Shown here one piece after another: positions 60,478-64,000 of a stretch of 64,000 nucleotides of DNA. Source of the stretch: Cohnella silvisoli (lineage in GTDB: Bacteria > Bacillota > Bacilli > Paenibacillales > Paenibacillaceae); NCBI RefSeq assembly GCF_021190915.1, contig NZ_JAIOAP010000006.1:124001-188000 (forward strand), in the 5' to 3' direction. Numbering within the stretch: the stretch's first letter is position 1; every line of letters begins with the position of its first letter. The position numbers and the translations under genes are program-made. The notes below the pieces were generated by a model. It saw only the letters and a program-made list of their open reading frames with translations, was not told the origin of the DNA and ran no database searches.

Positions 60478-61926
60478 TTAATATCTGGCAACGACCATCT
60501 TTTTGCGGGTGTAAAACTCCACGCCGTCTTTACCGTTGGCGTGAAGATCGCCATAGAACGATTTTTTGTAGCCCGAGAACGGAAAGAAAGCCATCGGCGC
60601 CGGTACGCCTACGTTTACCCCGAGCATCCCGGCATCGATATTGTCGCGGAATCCCCGAATCGCGCTTGCGCTGTCCGTATAAATACAGCCGCCGTTCGCA
60701 AACTCGGATTGGTTCGCCACCTCGATTGCTTCGCTTAGCGAATCCACCCGGATAATCTGAAGAACAGGGGCAAAGATTTCGTCCTTCCAGATCGTCATTC
60801 CCGGTTTAGCATGATCGAATATCGTCGGGCCTAGGAAATAACCATCGCCTTGGGCCGCCTCATGGCTCCTGCCGTCCAAGACGAGTTTTGCTCCCTCTTC
60901 CTCGCCTTTTCCGATATATTGGATCGTTCGATTTTTATGGGAGTCCCTGATGACCGGTCCCAAGAACACATTCTCTTGGAGTCCGTTCCCAATGCTCAAG
61001 CCTTTCGCCATTTCCGTCAAACGTTGTACGAGAGTGTCTGCGACTTCGCCAACAGCGACTACGACGGAGCAAGCCATGCAGCGTTCGCCTGCAGATCCGA
61101 ATGCCGCATTAGTAATTTCCTTAACCGTAAGCTCTAAATTGGCATCCGGCATCACGATCGAATGATTTTTGGCTCCGCCCAGCGCCTGAACCCGTTTGCC
61201 GTAAGCGGCAGCCGTTTTGTAAACATATTCCGCAACCGGTTGGGAGCCTACAAACGAAATCGCATTGACGCCGGGATGCTCGAGCAAACCGTTCACGACG
61301 TCATGAGCGCCGTGCACGATGTTGAACACGCCAGCAGGCAATCCCGCTTCAGATAGCAGCTCCGCGAGCCTGTTCGCAAGCAGCGGCGTTCTTTCCGAAG
61401 GCTTTAATACAAACGTATTGCCGCAGGCAATCGCAAGCGGGAACATCCAGCAAGGCACCATCATCGGGAAGTTGAATGGCGTAATTCCGCCCACGACTCC
61501 AATCGGATACCGATACATGCCCGATTCCAAACCCGTTGCAATATCCGGCAGCACGCTGCCCATCATCAAAGTCGGCGCCCCGGCCGCGAACTCCACGCAT
61601 TCAATGCCGCGAAGAACTTCCCCGTATGCTTCCCCGTAGCTTTTGCCGTTCTCCAAAGTAACAAGCTCGGCCAGCTCTTTCCAGTTGTCGACAAGCAATT
61701 GCTGATATTTAAACAGAATGCGCGCCCGCTTAGGAACCGCTACGTTCTTCCAATCCTTAAAGGCTTCCGCCGCAACCGTTACCGCACGGTCCAAATCTTC
61801 CTTAGAGGACAATGGAACTTTGGCGATCCATTGACCCGTAGCCGGATTGGGAACGTTGTCCGTCTTGCCGGATGTTGCCTCGATCCACTGTCCGCCGATA
61901 TAGTTTTTCACTAATTGTATCGTCAT
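60478..61926 (-). CDS. iolA: Methylmalonate/malonate-semialdehyde dehydrogenase IolA (copy 2)
   Basis: Second copy of the CoA-acylating dehydrogenase, 482 residues. It keeps [33 protein letters not shown], the catalytic Cys in [14 protein letters not shown] and [22 protein letters not shown] 61926 ([20 protein letters not shown]) follows GGGGGAA; the open frame to 61995 runs into iolC. It is the last gene of cluster 2, 13 bases after iolC. Copy 1 at 11228-12688 differs at many positions across the whole length. Confidence 0.96.
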   Translation of the reverse strand: MTIQLVKNYIGGQWIEATSGKTDNVPNPATGQWIAKVPLSSKEDLDRAVTVAAEAFKDWKNVAVPKRARILFKYQQLLVDNWKELAELVTLENGKSYGEAYGEVLRGIECVEFAAGAPTLMMGSVLPDIATGLESGMYRYPIGVVGGITPFNFPMMVPCWMFPLAIACGNTFVLKPSERTPLLANRLAELLSEAGLPAGVFNIVHGAHDVVNGLLEHPGVNAISFVGSQPVAEYVYKTAAAYGKRVQALGGAKNHSIVMPDANLELTVKEITNAAFGSAGERCMACSVVVAVGEVADTLVQRLTEMAKGLSIGNGLQENVFLGPVIRDSHKNRTIQYIGKGEEEGAKLVLDGRSHEAAQGDGYFLGPTIFDHAKPGMTIWKDEIFAPVLQIIRVDSLSEAIEVANQSEFANGGCIYTDSASAIRGFRDNIDAGMLGVNVGVPAPMAFFPFSGYKKSFYGDLHANGKDGVEFYTRKKMVVARY

Positions 61927-61939
61927 ACCCGATTCCCCC

Positions 61940-62932
61940 TTAATTCTCGTTCCGATCGATAACCGCTTGGATTTGTTCAACCGTCGGCATAGCATCCGAA
62001 CAACTGTGGCTGGCTACGACGATCGATGCCGCAGCGCTGCCGAATTTCTGACAGCGGTCAACGCTCCAGCCTTGGAATAAGCCATATATGAATGCTCCGG
62101 CAAAAGAATCCCCCGCCCCGAACGTTTTGACGACTTGGGTTGGATAAGTACCGGAGCGGAACGTCTTGCCGTCGTTCGTAAAAGAGATAGAGCCATTCGA
62201 GCCGTGCTTCACCATAACAAGTTTTGCTTTGCAGCGCAGCCATGTTTCAGCCGTGTACCAATCGTCATGCTTAAGCTCACCGAACGGCGCTTCCATCAGA
62301 TCGAACTCTTCCCTGCCGGCGATGATGACATCGCTTTTCTCCGCCACCATGCGGCAATAGATGCCCGTTTCCTCCGGAGAATTCCAAGAATAAGGACGAT
62401 AATCCACATCGAAAAAAACAAGGACATCATGCTTGATCGCATATTCCAAAGCCATGAACACAGCTTCTCGGGACGGACTCTTGGAAAGCGCCGTTCCGGA
62501 AATCAAAATGGCTTTCGACTGCCGGATATACTCTTCCTTGACGTCTTTCGGCTCCAGCTTCAAATCGGCAACATTGTCGCGGTACATAAGGATGCTGCAA
62601 TCTTCAGGCGACTTGATTTCGGTAAAAGAGAGACCGGTTACGGCGCCGGTTCGATCGACGACGATGTTCCCGGTATCGATTCCTTCTTTGACTAAATAAC
62701 CCGTAATATAATTGCCGAGCTGATCATGGGCTACTTTGCCGATAAACCCCGTTCTTAAACCGAGCCTGGCAGCGGCCACAGCTATATTCGCAGGCGATCC
62801 GCCCAAGTATTTAGTAAACGTCAGCGTTTCCTCCATAGGACGGTTGATCTCATTAGCGTTCATATCGATGCACAAGCGTCCGATGGCAATAAGATCAAGA
62901 GGACGGTCTTGCGGGAATGGGATCGTGTTCAT
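61940..62932 (-). CDS. iolC: 5-dehydro-2-deoxygluconokinase IolC (copy 2)
   Basis: PfkB kinase, 330 residues, with the same hallmarks as copy 1: [64 protein letters not shown], and [15 protein letters not shown]. Its ATG overlaps the iolB stop by four bases (ATGA), a coupling not found in cluster 1, where iolC follows iolD. Confidence 0.95.
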   Translation of the reverse strand: MNTIPFPQDRPLDLIAIGRLCIDMNANEINRPMEETLTFTKYLGGSPANIAVAAARLGLRTGFIGKVAHDQLGNYITGYLVKEGIDTGNIVVDRTGAVTGLSFTEIKSPEDCSILMYRDNVADLKLEPKDVKEEYIRQSKAILISGTALSKSPSREAVFMALEYAIKHDVLVFFDVDYRPYSWNSPEETGIYCRMVAEKSDVIIAGREEFDLMEAPFGELKHDDWYTAETWLRCKAKLVMVKHGSNGSISFTNDGKTFRSGTYPTQVVKTFGAGDSFAGAFIYGLFQGWSVDRCQKFGSAAASIVVASHSCSDAMPTVEQIQAVIDRNEN

Positions 62933-63762
62933 TCATGAAACTCCTCTCTGACAGGCGGTTTAATCAACCAATCGTGCGCAGGATCATTGCGGAATTTCCA
63001 AACCCGTTCCGGTCCGGCCATTACATTCAAATAGTAGAGATCATAACCCGGGACCGCCGACACGGGATGATAACCTTTCGGAACCAGCACGGCATCGCCA
63101 TTAACGACTGACATCGTTTCATCCAACGATCTATCGTCCGTATACACTCTTTGAATGGCAAATCCGTGATCCGGATTCACCCGGTGATAATAGATTTCTT
63201 CCAGATAGGATTCATAAGGTAAATTGTCTTGATCGTGCTTGTGCGGAGGAAAGCTGGACCAATGCCCGTTCGGGGTGAACACTTCCACGACTAGCAAACT
63301 TCCAGCCTCTTGCTGTTCCGGTAAAATAGAATGAACCCGCCGAGTCATATTGCCATATCCGCGAATTTCTACCTGAACTTCTTCGGGCCTGATTAATCTC
63401 GCAGGATAAGTAACGGATTGATTACCGATAGCGCTGGAAACCGCTATTTCAAGATCAGTCAAAGCATGGATCTCAAAATAATCGTTCATTGGAACATATA
63501 CGGAGTATGGAGGCATTTCCTCGAATAGGCTCATCCGCCGCCCGATATTGGCGTATCGAAGTTCGTTAGTCCTAACATCGGCCCGACCTTGGAGCAATGT
63601 AACGCACAACTCCATATTGCCCGCGTTCTTGCGGATCGATTGCCCGGCCTTTAAACGATAGACATCCAAGCCGATGTATTTCCATGCTGCCGACTCTGGA
63701 GTAATGGAAAGTACTTTTCCTTCCGTGTCCGGTTGTTGACTAGGCACGATTAATTTCGACAT
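62929..63762 (-). CDS. iolB: 5-deoxy-glucuronate isomerase IolB (copy 2)
   Basis: Cupin isomerase, 277 residues, with VLSITPESAAWKYIGLDVYR, the metal-site SFPPHKHDQDN, EEIYYHRV and VPKGYHPVSAVPGYDLYYLN. It carries seven more C-terminal residues than copy 1. It stands between iolD and iolC, unlike copy 1, which is at the end of its operon. Confidence 0.95.
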   Translation of the reverse strand: MSKLIVPSQQPDTEGKVLSITPESAAWKYIGLDVYRLKAGQSIRKNAGNMELCVTLLQGRADVRTNELRYANIGRRMSLFEEMPPYSVYVPMNDYFEIHALTDLEIAVSSAIGNQSVTYPARLIRPEEVQVEIRGYGNMTRRVHSILPEQQEAGSLLVVEVFTPNGHWSSFPPHKHDQDNLPYESYLEEIYYHRVNPDHGFAIQRVYTDDRSLDETMSVVNGDAVLVPKGYHPVSAVPGYDLYYLNVMAGPERVWKFRNDPAHDWLIKPPVREEFHE

Positions 63763-63789
63763 CTCTGCATCCCTGCCCCTTTCCGGAAC

Positions 63790-64000
63790 TCACTTCACTG
63801 CTTCAAGCTTATGTTGAAAATTCCTGTACGCTTCGTTAACCTTCGCGCTCTCGGAAACCTCCGCAACATCGACTCTCCACCACGACTCGTACCCGGACGA
63901 ATTGGTTCCCGGCACAACCTTAACGTGAATGAGCGTCGTCGTAACTTCGTTCCTCGCAGCTTCCAAAGCTTGCTTCAGTTGTTCGATCGTTTGCGCCGTA
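63790..64000 (-). CDS. iolD: IolD (copy 2), C-terminal end (runs off right edge)
   Basis: Only the last 70 codons are present. The minus-strand translation reads TAQTIEQLKQALEAARNEVT, then TTLIHVKVVPGTNSSGYESW, then WRVDVAEVSESAKVNEAYRN and ends FQHKLEAVK. It aligns with the end of IolD copy 1 ([20 protein letters not shown]). It is 27 bases upstream of iolB, so cluster 2 is at least iolD-B-C-A. Confidence 0.92.
   Translation of the reverse strand, partial: TAQTIEQLKQALEAARNEVTTTLIHVKVVPGTNSSGYESWWRVDVAEVSESAKVNEAYRNFQHKLEAVK

Overview
The window looks like a chromosomal segment of a spore-forming Gram-positive bacterium of the Paenibacillaceae (Paenibacillus or Cohnella type). The grounds are strong GGAGG-type ribosome binding sites with many TTG/GTG starts, sufCDSUB gene order, the sporulation gene yhbH, mtnKA, copper-amine-oxidase-like/NlpC wall proteins, many CUT1 sugar ABC systems with LacI regulators, and CcpA-like cre sites. 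I see no tRNA, rRNA, CRISPR array, transposase or phage module. The genus is inference.

Layout. 1-2322: molybdenum cofactor genes (moaA end, a moaD-moaE fusion, moeB). 2338-7028: a five-gene minus-strand operon (AgaS-like SIS isomerase, DeoR regulator, ROK kinase, class II aldolase, 1-phosphofructokinase-type kinase) that reads as galactosamine/tagatose-6-phosphate catabolism. 7294-9380: an HD-GYP protein and an NlpC/P60 lipoprotein between two near-identical terminators. 9502-15594: inositol cluster 1 (iolD-C-A-J-B). 15723-30124: a ten-gene minus-strand locus for uptake and intracellular breakdown of mannose-rich glycans (binding protein, two permeases, LacI regulator, PfkB kinase, GH125, GH2, aldo-keto reductase, TIM-barrel isomerase, GH38), with two promoter-proximal operators and a third copy inside the kinase gene. 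30514-36265: a small hypothetical gene and the suf iron-sulfur operon, with a PerR-like box at its promoter. 36341-44290: a DUF1802 gene and a maltodextrin locus (mdxEFG, divergent LacI regulator) whose two GH13 genes are damaged: a neopullulanase with a frameshift and a short alpha-amylase remnant. 44489-46799: mtnK-mtnA methionine salvage. 46816-60326: housekeeping and orphan genes (DUF1805, PAS-GGDEF-EAL, DUF423, sbcDC, a SEC-C protein, yhbH, an NlpC/P60 protein), with a truncated response regulator and a partial yhbH duplicate. 60478-64000: inositol cluster 2 (iolD-B-C-A), running off the right edge.

How it fits together. The segment is dominated by carbohydrate catabolism. Several sugar pathways end in triose phosphates through class II aldolases and PfkB kinases, and the regulators sit next to their targets. 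The most notable signals are the repeated LacI-type operator including the intragenic copy, two differently ordered iol clusters about 45 kb apart, the cytoplasmic GH38/GH125/GH2 locus, and several gene remnants that show recent decay in the starch locus and around yhbH and sbcC.
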